Of a DNA stretch of 64,000 nt, positions 39,739 to 52,124 are shown one piece after another. Origin of the DNA: Temnothorax longispinosus (Eukaryota > Arthropoda > Insecta > Hymenoptera > Formicidae); NCBI RefSeq assembly GCF_030848805.1, contig NC_092358.1, positions 11,324,433-11,388,432 of the forward strand, read 5' to 3'. The notes beneath the pieces were generated by a model. It searched no databases and was not told the DNA's origin. It saw only the letters and a list, made by a program, of their open reading frames with translations. Positions within the stretch are counted from its first letter, which is position 1. Each line of letters starts with the position of its first letter. A program made the translations under genes and the position numbers.

Positions 39739-41230
39739 GTTTTGCTTCCTCATAGAGGAAGCTTTGTTTTCGTAAATTCGTGTATGAACCTTTGATTGCG
39801 AATAAAGTTGGCTCTAATCAACCAATTTAAAAGAATTATATATAAAATAGGGGTAGAAGAAACCAAAGAAAAGATTGTTTTTTGAGTTTTTGATGTCAAT
39901 ATGTTCAGTGTTCTAAAACGTCAAAATATCGCATTAAAAAAAAATGTCCGTATGTATGTATGTGTGTGTGCATGTGCCAAATTTACCGAAATTTTTATAA
40001 CTCCAAAACTAATCAACCAAAGCTTAATGAATTATATATGAAATAGGGGTAGAAAAGACTGAAGAATATAATAGAATTAATAAAAATTGTTAATAATAAA
40101 GGGGTTACCGATTTCTGTTAAAAAAACAACCAAGTTTACTGAAATGTCTGTAACTCAAGAACTGATTAACCAAATTTTAAAGAATTATATATGAAATAAG
40201 GGTAGAAAAGACTGAAGAATATAATAGAATTAATAAAAATTGCTAATAATAAAGGGGTTATCAATTTCTGTTTTAAAAAATCTACGTGATTTTTTTTATA
40301 GATAGAGTATCATTAAAGATAGGTTGGTGTTGAATTTAGCAAGGATCGGTGAAGGGATTACCGATTTTTGGCTATTTTTAGAAATGTTCGTGATTGCTCT
40401 AATTTCCGTAAATTTTGAGATATCGAGCTGAATTTTTTTTTTATGGATAGAGTATCATTAAAGGTAGGTTGGTGTGGAATTTGGCAATGATCGGTGAAAG
40501 GCTTACCAATTTTTGCCTAAAAAGTGTACAAATTATACATGTAATCTTATATACAAGGTATCATTAAAGGAAGGTTGTTTTGAATTTGATGAAGAAAGGG
40601 TTACTGCTTTCTGCTTAAAAAATGTATAGGGTAGACCGAGGTGAATCGGATTACTAATTAGCACGATAAAATAGCTCGTTTGAAATAAAACACTAACAAA
40701 AACTGTCTTAAAACTTATATTGATCCGATTCGCCTCGATCTACCCTAAGTTATTTGATGGATAGAGTATCATTAAAGGAAGATTGTTATTTAATTTGGCG
40801 AGGATTGGTGAAGAGATTATCGATTTCTGCTTAAAAAGTGTATAAGATGTACATGTAATTTTATATAGAGTATTATTAAAGAAAGGTTGTTTTGAATTTT
40901 GCGAGGATCGGTGAAGGAGTTACCGATTTCTGTAGAAACTTGCACATTGCTTCCTCATAGTTTTTAAGTGTGCAAGTAGAAACTTGTACATTGCTTCCTC
41001 ATAGTTTTTAACTGTGCAAGTAGAAACTTGCAAATTGCTTCCTTATAGTTTTCAAGTGTGCAAGTAGAAACCTTTGCTCACAAAGCTTTCTCTATGAGGA
41101 AGCCAAAACATATAAATACTAATAATTATACATTGAATAAAATAAAAGCTTCCTTATTCTACTAGCCTCTCTTTCTACTTGCACACTTAAAAACTATGAG
41201 GGAGCAATGTGCAAGTTTCTACTTGCACAC
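39739..41230. repeat. Compound tandem repeat with long-range inverted ends, family unknown
   Basis: Three repeat types lie in a row. (1) A unit of about 153 bp (39981-40120 and 40134-40272), carrying AACCAA, GAATTATATATGAAATA, GGGTAGAAAAGACTGAAG and AATAAAGGGGTTA, with a partial copy near 39814. (2) A unit marked GAGTATCATTAAAG...AGGTTG...GATCGGTGAAG, at about 40301, 40446, 40552, 40760 and 40868. (3) An exact 44-bp unit starting TAGAAACTTG at 40933, 40977 and 41021, with the next partial at 41065. Unit 3 reappears inverted at 41174-41230. The outer edges are also inverted: TTTTGCTTCCTCATAGAGG near 39741-39759 matches the inverse of 41082-41110 with two mismatches over about 29 bp. No protein frame of note is present. 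It may be one large nonautonomous transposon or a composite satellite. Confidence 0.65.
40627..40747. mobile_element. Nested MITE inside the compound repeat, TA target
   Basis: 24-bp inverted ends (TAGGGTAGA(C/T)CGAGG(T/C)GAATC at 40627 and inverted to 40747) enclose about 73 bp of unrelated sequence. TA at both edges fits the TA target of Tc1/mariner-type elements. It interrupts the spacing of the GAGTATCATTAAAG repeats, so it inserted after they were formed. Confidence 0.65.
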
Positions 41231-41410
41231 TTTTTTTCTTTTATGTATATGTCATCTTGTTGGATTTTTATAGGTAATTTGTTCTAGCAAGTGGGTGATC
41301 GAGAGAACTGTGTATGAAACGTTACAACAAAATTGCAAGAAGAATATCCATTGTACGATTTAATGTTAAAGTCTAATTAGTCTAATAGATTGTTTAGATT
41401 TCGTATTTTA

Positions 41411-41555
41411 CAATTAATTAGGGAAGAACGCCATTTTCAATTACGACTGAGTCTTAGAAGTCTTAATAATATATTATATACCTACATTAATAACATCTTA
41501 TTAAGGCTTCCAAGATCCAGTCCTGATCGAAAATGGCGTTCTTTCCTAATTGATT
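41411..41555. mobile_element. Hairpin MITE, about 57-bp arms
   Basis: 41411-41468 and 41499-41555 pair with several mismatches; GAACGCCATTTTC and its inverse are conserved in both arms. The 30-nt loop is AT-rich. The 88-codon plus frame at 41390-41656 crosses the hairpin and is not credible. It lies 180 bp after the compound repeat but shares no sequence with it that I can see. Confidence 0.65.
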
Positions 41556-43516
41556 ATATATCACAGCGGTTTTACTTATTACTTATCATTTCGTGTTTTA
41601 ATTTACAACCACCAATACTTAGCTCACAATCGAGTAAATCGGTTTTTAAAGTTTGATCTATAGCGCTCATAGGAATACCGATTTATGCAACCTGGCACCT
41701 TCGCTTCGCCGTAGAGCCACGTGAACGTAACGATAGCGGCATTAATGCAATCAGGTCAACGAGATCGGGAGATCGTTTATATTCGCTCGTGAATGCAGCA
41801 TACGGCGGAAGAATCGACGGGATAAGCCCCGGAGCTTACGTTCTCTCCCCGTCGAAATCGCAAGGATCCCCCGGCAAGGAAGCCGTTCGCTGAAAATTCA
41901 CTCGCACGGGGAATACGAACAGGCAGCAGAAGGAGGAAGAGGAGGAAAGTGTGCAAAAGCCGCGGAGCGAGGGCGGCAAGTCTACATAACCCGAGCCAGT
42001 CAAGTGTCATTTTGACGACTGTCAACAGCGATCGCGATTTCGCGATGGTAACAGTCGGCTTTCGCTCGCGCCGCGCGCTAAGGACAGACGTGACAAGCAG
42101 TCGTGATATTCCGAGAACGTGGCGCCTGGATATCTCGACCAGAGAGAGAGAGAGGGGGGGGGGAAGGAGAACCAGAAGGAGGACGAGAATGCCGAGGTGG
42201 ATGGGAGGCTGAGAACAGGATCCTTGAGAACGTCTTCGCGAGACGGCGTCCTCGCGCATGAGGACGCTGGCTTATGCTACTCCATACGGACCGCGTACGC
42301 AACCAGCCAAGCACAAACTTCGCACACGCACTCCTGATTCAACAAAAGCGAGCGGCTGACGTTCAAATCCGCCGAAATTGGATTTTAACAACCATCCTAC
42401 TCACCTACCCATCCGCGAGGCGAGAAACTATATGCAGGCCCATACGCGCGGTCGTTCACTTTCAAAATAAGCGGCGTGAGTGCAATGCGGGCTGAAAGCT
42501 CGTGAAAACAACGAAATGGTTTTACTATAAAGTATCAGATGAGAATATAGAAATAATCGAGAGATACAGACGAAAGACATTTTTCTTTCGAGTAAGTCTA
42601 TCTAAAAACTTGCAAATACATAAAAAATAATAAAGATATCTATTTGACGAAACAAAAATGCATTGAAGAGATACAACAATTTTGACGTTAAATATTTTAA
42701 ACAGCTTAGGTAATTACACCTAGAGCTATGATGCCGAACTTTTCAGGAGATTTGCGAAACTTTCAGGGACGAAGTTGGGTACGAGAAAAGTTCACGAGAG
42801 CTCGTTGTTGTTGCGTTGTTGTCGGTTATTGAACTTCCGCAAGCCTATCGTCACATAATGCGGGAACGTGCGGACACGTGGACGACAGTACAGCGTGCAG
42901 CGGTGCAATGTGCGCCAGAGCGCGTGACGCGATTTTAATCGGCGCGATTTGCATCGCCGCGTTTTCGACGCACGCGTGACGCACCCGGGCTCTCGACGGC
43001 CATATAAATGCTAATGGTCCAGCGACGTGGCCGGATTCGCGCGCCGCGTTCCGGTTACACGTTACTGTCACCGTGCCTCGCCGCGCCGCCGCTTTCATGT
43101 CATAATCCGATTCGCCATGTGTTGCTGTCCTGAAGCGAGCGGACGGCGGAAGAACCGCGGGCCCCGCACTGCATCCTCGACAAATGCACGCAGGGTGCAG
43201 CGGACCGCCGCGCCGCGCACCGCGCCGTCCGTGCCAATTCAACTAGTCCGCCCGTTACAATTAGCAAGCGCGATCAAACTTGCACAATGGAACACGTATA
43301 CAGTTGCTTGCCCCGCTGCTGCAAGATTTAACAGCTCGCCCGAATAGCTTAAGCGCCGTCCTAATCTATCAAATTAGCGACTCGATGTGCGATATTCGTT
43401 GTACGACTGCGCGGCGCTAGGTTTCTTAACGACAAACAAATTAAGAAACAATTTCGTATCAACGAGCGCAAAATAGCGATGTCACGAAATAATAGCGAAA
43501 GTCTTAAATCTTTATC
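41556..43516. other. Non-coding stretch, no gene seen
   Basis: CpG-rich for most of its length (41780-42500, 42840-43340). A 160-codon minus frame at 41777-42259 is leucine/arginine-rich, with plus-strand frames over the same bases and a G-run (about 42156-42165) inside; I do not call it a gene. Confidence 0.5.
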
Positions 43517-43807
43517 TTAACCCTCCGTCTGTATAACGTGTCTGTATAACGGGTTTACAGCGTCCGAGTCAAAATGATATCTGCTTGTAACTGTAAAACT
43601 TGCAAGCCTGATGCCAGAAAATATCAATTAAACGATGTTTATAAAAATGACTAAAAAAACCCGTCAACTACAATGTAGACAGACGTTTTGTGAATTTTTT
43701 CAGATTTTTTTAAAATATTTTAAAATAGGGAAAAATAGCTTCGAACGTGACAGACCCATGTATACACTCCGAGGGTGCAAAAAAAACATATACAGACGGA
43801 GGGTTAA
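43517..43807. mobile_element. piggyBac-type MITE, 283 bp, TTAA target duplication
   Basis: TTAA at 43517-43520 and 43804-43807 flanks an element that begins CCCTCCGTCTGTATA and ends with its exact inverse (15 bp). CCC termini directly after TTAA are the hallmark of piggyBac transposons, which insert at and duplicate TTAA. GTCTGTATAACG is repeated inside the left end at about 43526 and 43541. The interior has only a 62-codon lysine/arginine-rich frame and none of the piggyBac catalytic domain, so it would need a transposase in trans. The perfect inverted ends suggest fairly recent activity. Confidence 0.85.
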
Positions 43808-46125
43808 GTATTATTATCGATGATTAATTAAAAATCTATTTGGTTTTATCTTGGAAAATCCATTAATTTGAAACTTGCAGCATTTTTGGAGTTTGTCTTT
43901 GAGCGCCCATTAAAAGGTATACCGTAAAAAGGGCGTCAATTTTTTATTTGTTCTTACGTGTTCTTATATTTTTGATGTCTTTGAGGTTTGCGTGCATTGT
44001 TTCGCTGTAACGGTGGCACTCGTCCGACACGAGCGTTCCATTGCTCGACGAACGCAAGAGCTAACGTCGTCACGTAGGGCCGTTACTTAGGCGAAGCGAC
44101 GCCCGCCTGGATATTACGACGCGTTTCCGGTAGCGGGTAGTATCCAGGCGGCGCGATATATTTTCTCGTGGATGTCGCGCATCGCAGTTTCCCCGGCAAG
44201 TCGAACGAAATGGCCGGCGCGTCGCGGTTGGTTATCCCTCTTTCCCGATATCGCTCGCCACACTGGATATACACGGTGTACCAACAACACTATAAAATAC
44301 CGACGGCACGTAAATATACCTTCTTGTCGCGTGACGGGGGAGGCAGGAGGAGCGCAATGGTATATGTACACCGAAAGACGAGCATTGGGCATAAATTATC
44401 GCCGAGCGTTGATTCATCCCTCGCTCCGGTGATTTGTCTGTCCGCGAAACCAAGGAGAGACACCGCTCGAGATGAGACCTTTTTTGCTGCGACTGACTCT
44501 TAGAATCCCTCGCGATCGAAAGAGGGAAAGAAAGATCTCGCGCAGATACGCTGCGATGAAAAAAAATTGCAGGGGCGGACATCTCGGGAGAGAGGCAATC
44601 GTAGCCAAATGTGAAAAAAAAAATTCCGTTTCTGTGCTGCCAAATGTGAAAGAAGTCTTCTTTTCACACTGAGCGTAAAAACAACGGTCCTATATCCTTT
44701 AGTTGGGGGACTGACAATCACCGATCTTCTTATATAACATAGATATAATAATTGTTGATGAGATAGTAAATAGACTGCAATTAGATAAATGTCCCTCTAC
44801 GAAAGAAATTTCAGGTTTAGATATAAAAAATATAAAGTACGCGAATAAAAATGCAGACGAAATAAAATAAAAAATACAGAACTTCTATTGTGCAATTGAA
44901 GTTTTCTACGGCTTTCAAATGACTGACGATAAATCTACTCGGACTCGCCGATGACGGACGAGCAGCCTTGACACCGGAGAAACGTCAGGGTCAGTGGCGT
45001 CGATCACGTTCGCGCGAGTAAGGCGAAACTCACTTAAAACTCATTATCATCAATGCTTACGCAAACACTTTTATGCCTCAGCTGCTCCGCGAATGGCTGC
45101 GTTCTTGAACGCGAGGTAACTAAGTAATGCGCGGATAATCGCTGGGATAACTAGATTCGTGGAACCTCTTTCCCAACTAAATTGTCCCGACGCCGCGCCG
45201 CGATTGGCTGAATCGTGTAATTTGGCGAATTGAATGGACGATGATGTCACTGAGTATTATGCCAATCGCCCTTAGACCCGATAATATCAAAATAGAATAC
45301 GCGCGAGTTGAAGTCTAAATTTAAATCTCGAGATTACTGAAATTTTGTAATTGGGCCATTGCCGCAATCGGATTTCGTTGGAATTCATCGAAATTAGTAG
45401 GAAAAACGATTGCTAAATAGAGAGTTGAAAAAGACTGACGTTTTTAATTTCACGCGTTTTTTGACAACGGTCTCTTGTTGAAACGATTCTATTAAAACGA
45501 GTTTCGAAAAGCGATGATGCAGCCGCTCGTGTATTACACCAAATAGCCGTAATATGAGCTCCCTTTCCATTCCGCGGTGAAATTATCGAACGTGGGCCGG
45601 CCGTTGCAAATATTATACAAAACGTTCCGTTCAACGAGGTGGAATACGACCGGCGAATTTCACCGTTAACCCTCCCTCCCCTCCCGTGCTCGTCCAACTG
45701 AGCCGGTTTTTGCCCTTTCACCCCCGCGTATCGCTCAAAATTTTCCTGACGTTTATGCGTACAAATGGCGTCGTATACACGAATCCGGCGTAATGTAATC
45801 GCTCGAACTTCCAGCACGTCCCGCGCCCGAGATTGACGTTTCGACGGAAATGGCATTTTCCATTTCGAAATTTTGTTTTATTCGATTCCATCACGCCCCG
45901 CGAATACGAAGGAACCGTGAACGCTTTTACAAAATCTTTCGCGAACAAACACAATATACTATAACGAGGTAACAATAAGAAATTCGTCCGGTGAAGTTGG
46001 CACATTTAGTTTCTCGATTCTCTCTTGTACATACAGAATATTATACAATCGACATTTTACAGAGTTCTGAATTTATGTAGAGTCAGTCGAATCGGGTCAC
46101 GTTAAAGTACTAATTGCACATTAAG
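43808..46125. other. Non-coding stretch, no gene seen
   Basis: Contains an imperfect small inverted repeat around CGCCTGGAT (44102-44152). Frames at 44114-44721 overlap in both strands and several phases. The 147-codon minus frame at 45413-45856 has no recognisable domain. Confidence 0.45.
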
Positions 46126-46374
46126 GTAAGGTAAATGTACTAATGCCGGGACACTTAAGACCTATGTCTGGATATCTTTATCATTTTAGTTTTTCAATAA
46201 GGTTTTTATATAACGCGAATTATATAAAATCAAAGATAAAAATATAATACAAGAAAAATATTTTTATCTTTGATTCTTTGATTTTATTTCGCGTTATAAC
46301 TTATTTAAGGACTAAAATAATAAAAATGTCCAGACATAGGTACGTGTCCAAGCATTGGTACATTTATCTTCCCA
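46126..46374. mobile_element. Foldback MITE, about 249 bp
   Basis: Arms 46126-46245 and 46258-46374 pair along nearly their whole length with scattered mismatches and small gaps around a 12-nt loop. Shared blocks are TAAATGTAC(T/C)AATGC, CCTATGTCTGGA, TATAACGCGAA and AAAGATAAAAATAT. No coding capacity and no clear target duplication. Superfamily unknown. Confidence 0.7.
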
Positions 46375-47954
46375 ATTTTCTAATTTTTTTGATTTTCGAA
46401 TCGACACTTGGGAAAGCAATAATGATCAAAGGAAGGAAATGGAATAATGATCAAAGAAGCACAAGAAGCGCGAAACATGTGTGATCTGAGCCGAAGATTT
46501 TTGTCACGAGGAGAGGGAGGGGGAGGGCCGCCCGAGATGAATCTCAAAGGAGCACTTCTTTATCGTCGTTGGCGCAGTGGTTATCGATTTGAGAGGGACG
46601 GAAGAGCCCGATGGGAAATGTTCAGGAAGGCTCCGTAGGTGGATATTACGAACTCGAGCGTGACACACAATCGCGCACACCGGCGCTTTTGAGCGATGGT
46701 ATTGCCGCGCCGTTACAAGGTAGACAATCTGATAAGTACATGGATATGCCATCTCGGAAATGGATGGTAAATCTGTGAGTAAGCAGAACACGACCGTCGA
46801 GAGTGGGTTAGAGGCAGCAGGGCCCTTCCTGAGGGGGCGACGTTTATGCGGTTTCATAGCGCATACGTCACCGTTGCACCGCGAATATTTCGTCGGTGCG
46901 GCACGACACGAGAAATTAATTTCGGTGGCATGCATTAAACAATCGTTGCCAGCAATTCCAGCGACGAGTCGAGAACCCTCGACGAGTTTCGACCCTCAGG
47001 CGTGTCATCCCTCATGAACCTTTCATGTGGAACGTACAATAATCGGAGACAAATTTTATGTATAAATTTAAGAAAATAGATTATACAAGGATCCAAAAGG
47101 CGTACAAAACAAAAATTACAATTATTGATAATCCCAAAATGTATTTAGGGTATTGCGATATACCAACTTGATTCATATCTTATTTGCTTTAAATCATTGT
47201 TTTTAAATATCTCGTATCATTCTTTATCTATTTTTCCCTGCAATAACTAGTCATAAATATTTTTAACAACAATTACAAATATCAAAGTATTTTATTTTGC
47301 TGCACAAACAAAATGTCCCGTGTAACGCGAACACACAAGCTTGAGACTTTTATTTCACAGAACTGCGGAAACTAAAAAAAGAAAAACGAGATTTTTCAGA
47401 GAGTCGTAGATTTAAATATAGGTACGTTCTGTGGTATCGAACAAGTAAAAATACTCGGTGCATCTTTCAGAAGTTAATATACATTCCTCGGTCTTCCGGC
47501 CGTGCGTCTTACTCTCTCCCACTTTTACCGTCGTCGCTTCTCGTATTATCTCAACGATGCCACGTGGAGGATGTAAATTATAGTACGTGACGGAAGAGCG
47601 GCGGGGATCTTCCGCGTCAGGATTTCCACGTAGTATTACCACCTCGTAAGTCACAAGTTAACTCCCCTGGGAAATTACCGGGGCGCGTCGATACCAATTT
47701 GCGCCGGTTGGCCCAATGAGTAATGCGCCCGGGTGTCGTATATATGTATCTCGTAGCCCCCGCGACGACGCACGCGATTTTGTAAACGCACTTGACGCGG
47801 TTTCCATATACCGCGCGGAAACGTCGTGATCTGCGCACGTGAGTGTCAACAACCGGACACTTTTTCTCAAATCGTCTTGCGCGCATTTATTTGCGACGAA
47901 TGATCGAGATGTGCGATGTGCCTGAACTGATCTCTGCACGAGGCGTTCGTCTTA
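46375..47954. other. Non-coding stretch, no gene seen
   Basis: Overlapping frames at 46504-46935 (minus, 143 codons), 46760-47017 (plus) and 47412-47654 (minus, 80 codons). The last has a fairly protein-like composition but no recognisable family, and I see no flanking exons. Confidence 0.4.
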
Positions 47955-48357
47955 CAAGGGAACGAAGGTATCAATTTAGTCCCAAGATCGCTCGATAGGG
48001 GATAGTTAAGGAATAATTATTTTCTAGAATAGCAACAGATGCGGAGATTAAACAGGAAATTCCTGAAATTCGCAACTTTAACGCAGACTTATTGGATACA
48101 ATTTGTATGCAATTTCTGAATTGGAGTGTGGTTTATGCAAAAGTACCTTTCACGGTGTGCACAAAAAAAAAGATAGAATTACAATAAGTCTACATTAATT
48201 CAGAAATTTTTACCTTCCATTTTGAGCCGTGTATCTCGGCAACCGAGTTTAATCTCCGCACCTACTGTTCTGGAAATAATTATTACTTACTAATCCCCTA
48301 TCGAATAATCTTGGTTCGCCCTTAAGACTAAATTGACACTTTCATACCGTTCCCTTG
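47955..48357. mobile_element. Foldback transposon derivative, 403 bp with about 100-bp ends
   Basis: The left arm 47955-48053 and right arm 48247-48357 are inverted copies. Shared blocks are CAAGGGAACG, TCAATTTAGTC, TCGATAGGGGAT, AATAATTATTT and GCGGAGATTAAAC. The interior (48054-48246) holds further short inverted words (AATTTCTGAATT, GACTTATTG) but no frame. Flanking TTA (left) and TCA (right) do not match, so the target duplication is unproven. Confidence 0.7.
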
Positions 48358-51300
48358 TCAAAAGCAACCAAAGACCATACATAGGCCTCGTATCGGTGCA
48401 ACTGTACTTCGATATTCCGGGCACGTGTTATTCAAAATATAATCGTACATACATAGAAGAAGTAAAACATGTTTCCGCCACGTTGGTTACAATGCACAAC
48501 TATCTTCATTGTGCAGCTCGCAACAATTGGCCGTCCGGTTTTTTTATTATTTTTTTTTTCCATGAACGAAACATTTGCCATGTTATGTTGCTGTACGAAG
48601 CTTTATTTTCCGATAACAACGGTATAGAGTTCGCTGTTACGTGCGCGGAAAATTGTAAGAATGTATATCGGACGGGAAAATTTCGCGGAGAAGGGCGCAG
48701 CGAAATAATGCTCTCGTAATACGTGGGGAAAAGGCAAAACACGTGCGGCGGCGGCGGCGATGGCGTCGATCGCGTGGTCGAGAGATTGCCGATATATATT
48801 CGCGGAAATTTCAATATTCGTTACAGCTCACAGAGATATACATTTACACGGCGCGTACTGGCATAATATTGATGTAAAGCACAATTTCCAGCTATGAGCT
48901 TTATGCGGGTCGAAATGTATTTTCTCTCCCGCTCTTGTTATCTCATTTTTCCGACATGGCGCGCCGCGTGTCGAGTTCGAATGAAAATTATGTCAATTGT
49001 AAACGCGAAACGGCGACAGTTTCACTCGCGTAATAATACCTTGGCGAAATAATTTCAAAGGTATATCGCCGCGCGCCGTGCGCGACAGCATGTAGGTACG
49101 GATTGTGCGTGCGCGCGAAATCGCGCGATCTAAATCCGATCGGTGGGATTAAACGAACGGAGAGAGAAATGGACACGGGTTCAAAGAGTTGATACCCCGT
49201 GACTAGTATTACATCGGTGTTATTACGTATCGAAATTTCAACTAGTTTGGTGCTGCGTCACGCAGTGAATGAGTGTACGGTTGACACCGTTATCGAAGTT
49301 TTAATCAACAAGGAAATACTACACATCGCGCGATATTAAATTACGACGGCGAGGTGCACGTTCTAATGTGAGTATACACTTTCCGATTGTTTTCGCGATT
49401 ACATCTCATTGATTGGTCAATCAAAAGTAATTTCAGAGCGTATACGATATTAACATTTTATATCTTATATGGTTTTGTACAGGCGTGTTTCAAACGTCCG
49501 GCCTTAGTCGAAAATGTTTCGCGTTGAAGGATCGCCGAAATTATTATCGCGCAGGATAGATCGCGCTAGACGAGTTAACGGTTGGAAGAGAAGTATAACT
49601 TTAATTGCACAAAATTACGTCACGTGAGTAATTTCTAGGAGCGTCTGGGGCTCCGGGCTAATGTATCATATCGCGAGTAATTGCCGCGGCGCGGCGCGGC
49701 GCGGCGACGCGCGGCGTCCAAATGCTTCTGAGTAATGCGTCAACTTTCACGCGATAAAACAGCCTTGGCGGCAAATGCAAAATATGGGTAATCTCGCGCT
49801 CTTTTGTGCGCGAGAGAAACGGAGAAATGTGTGTCCTTACGAGCCACGGCGCGCAGCGGCTGCAACTTCGCCGCATGCTATATGTCCGAGACGGGTTGTA
49901 TAACTACCGAAAAGCGTTATGCTTACGTATGGATGCGATGCGTGTCGCCGAACAGAAGAGCAAAAGAGATGAGGGAAGAGTGAGAGAAGGGGAGAAAGGG
50001 GAGAAAGAGAGAAGGAGAGAGATGGAAAGAGGAAGACCTCGTAGTCCTCGTACGCTACACGTGAATCGTGTCACTTTTGCGCCGCGCCGGAAGCTGGAAC
50101 GGGCCCAATGGGAGTTTAACGAGGCTCGTCGACGTAGAAAACCGAGCCAAGAAATGGAGCATCTCTCGAGTGTCAGCCACCCCTGAGAAGTTGCCCGCTA
50201 CTACTGCTACTACTTTTTCTTCTTCTTTCATCGAGAGTGAGACAGAAAAAGAGAGAGATATGCCTCCGTCGTTGTATTACGTATTCACCGTCGACGAATT
50301 ATGTGCGACGCGCAAATTATTCAACGTATCTTTACTTGGCGACCTTTACTTGCTTCAAATAAACGACTGCTCCGACACGATTTTGATAAGTTCCGAATAT
50401 GCGGAGCGATTCGAGATAAGAGACACGTACACGTTATATTGATTACGATGATTTTGGGACATTCCGCATAAATGTGGGCGTACGAGAACAATTTAATTTC
50501 TCGTGCAACCTTCGCTCGCGAGGAATGAGGAAACATCGTTGCGAGCTCGTGCGAACGGTTTCGATCTGATATAGCAGTCTCTCGTTGGTAATAATCGCCT
50601 CTTCTCTGCCAACGTGATCCGGAATGACAATAACGGCGTGTATTTCTAATGATGTAGATGTCGAGATGCGATACGACGCCTACTTAGTCTTCGCAATAGA
50701 GTCTAGAATAATCAATCAGCCTCAGTATTGCGAGTTGAAAGAAGCGTGTCTCATTGCGTCCACGAAATTCACCTTGTCCCGATAAAACTCGCCTACGCGC
50801 GTCTTCCGATGAAATTAACTGTTTCTCGCGTTTCCCGTTGACGAAACGTTCGTGGGAGGATCAGTGTCCGTTCTACTAATACCGAGGATCGCTCCCTCGG
50901 GTATTTTGGTATTTTTATAAACGGCCAATTGAGTTTCTGAACTATTTGCGCAGTTCAATTTCGTAAGTGTAAGATAAAAACGATGTTATACCGCTTGGAG
51001 AGGGGTTCTATAAGTATTATTGTAATATCGAAAATCTGATATTTTTGTTTGAACGGTAAGAAAGTCTTTGTTATAATACGATGGGGTGAGAACAAAGCGT
51101 TTCTCAGCCTCTTGACGATGTTAAGGGTCGGCCTCTCGACTCCCTGTCGTTTCCAGACGCGAAATTCGCAGTCATACCACGTTTCGGTGGAGAAAGGGGA
51201 GGGGGGAGTCCAAAAAGCCCGTGGACCGTACGGACGGAAGATGCTACTTTCACGATAAATCTCCGAGGACGCAATTAAGCCGACCTTAACCGCAGCGTTG

Positions 51301-52124
51301 CGTCCCGGCGGCGGTCCGTGAGACTCCCGAATACATTTGCGATTTCACGACGCGTAAAAGTCAGCACTCGAAGGAAATTTAATTCCGCTGCTTGCGCGAA
51401 GCTCGGAGACTTTATAATAGCCGAAAAGCCGCGATGCAGCGATGGTAATGATGTAATTTCGAGGTGTCAGATATCCTTAGCAAAGTTGCTGTTGTTCGAG
51501 GCGACAAATAATGTATGCATAATGCTCTCTATAATAATCGAAGAATTTATTTTCAGATATTCTCTTTAAAATTCGTATTTTCGGAAAATGGAGAGTATAT
51601 AATGCGCAATACTGCGGGAATCATTTTATGTAACACAATCTTCTTAAAATAGATTTAAATATTTCAACATGTTTCGAGGTAAAAAATGGTTTGGATTTAA
51701 ATAAAAAAGCTTTGATATTTCGTGTATAACCACAAATCACTTTGTACAACATGCTAATTTATACCTGCATTTACGACTGAATTTATATTAAAGTGAAATT
51801 TATAGTAAAGTGAATACACGTATTATATAATGGATATGTAGTATCTGTTTACGATTCCTGCAAAAACCTTGAATATTTATTCGTACTTCTAATATGTCAC
51901 TTCTAATATGTAAAGTATTAAGGAAGTGTATCTCGCATGACTTGTGATAAAGGCCTCGCTCGATCCTTGCTATCATTATTCTGTTATTAATGTTGGCGTG
52001 CATTTGAAATTATTGCGTTTCAGGATATGTAGGTCGTCATAGAGAGTAGACAAAGCCAATGGCTTAAGTAAATCAGCGTAGAACGGTATATAGAGAGTAC
52101 TTTAACATGGTGCACGATAGAATC
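48358..52124. other. Non-coding stretch, no gene seen
   Basis: CpG-rich patches hold (GGC)n at about 48746-48758 and a (GCGGC)n minisatellite at about 49683-49714. A 12-bp motif, CACTTCTAATATG-like, is duplicated in tandem at 51883-51912. Frames of 120-130 codons at 48333, 49806 and 50068 lack recognisable domains. Confidence 0.45.

Noticed and set aside
40933..41064. 44-bp tandem units considered as a CRISPR array
   Set aside because: The units are contiguous with no unique spacers, and the context is a eukaryotic composite repeat.
41777..42259. 160-codon minus frame
   Set aside because: Leucine/arginine-rich, reads through a G-run and purine repeat, and plus-strand frames cover the same bases.
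42358..42372. GTTCAAATCC resembling a tRNA box B
   Set aside because: No box A at the right distance and no cloverleaf around it.
47412..47654. 80-codon minus frame with protein-like composition
   Set aside because: No family recognised, no splice context I can support, and the length is expected by chance.
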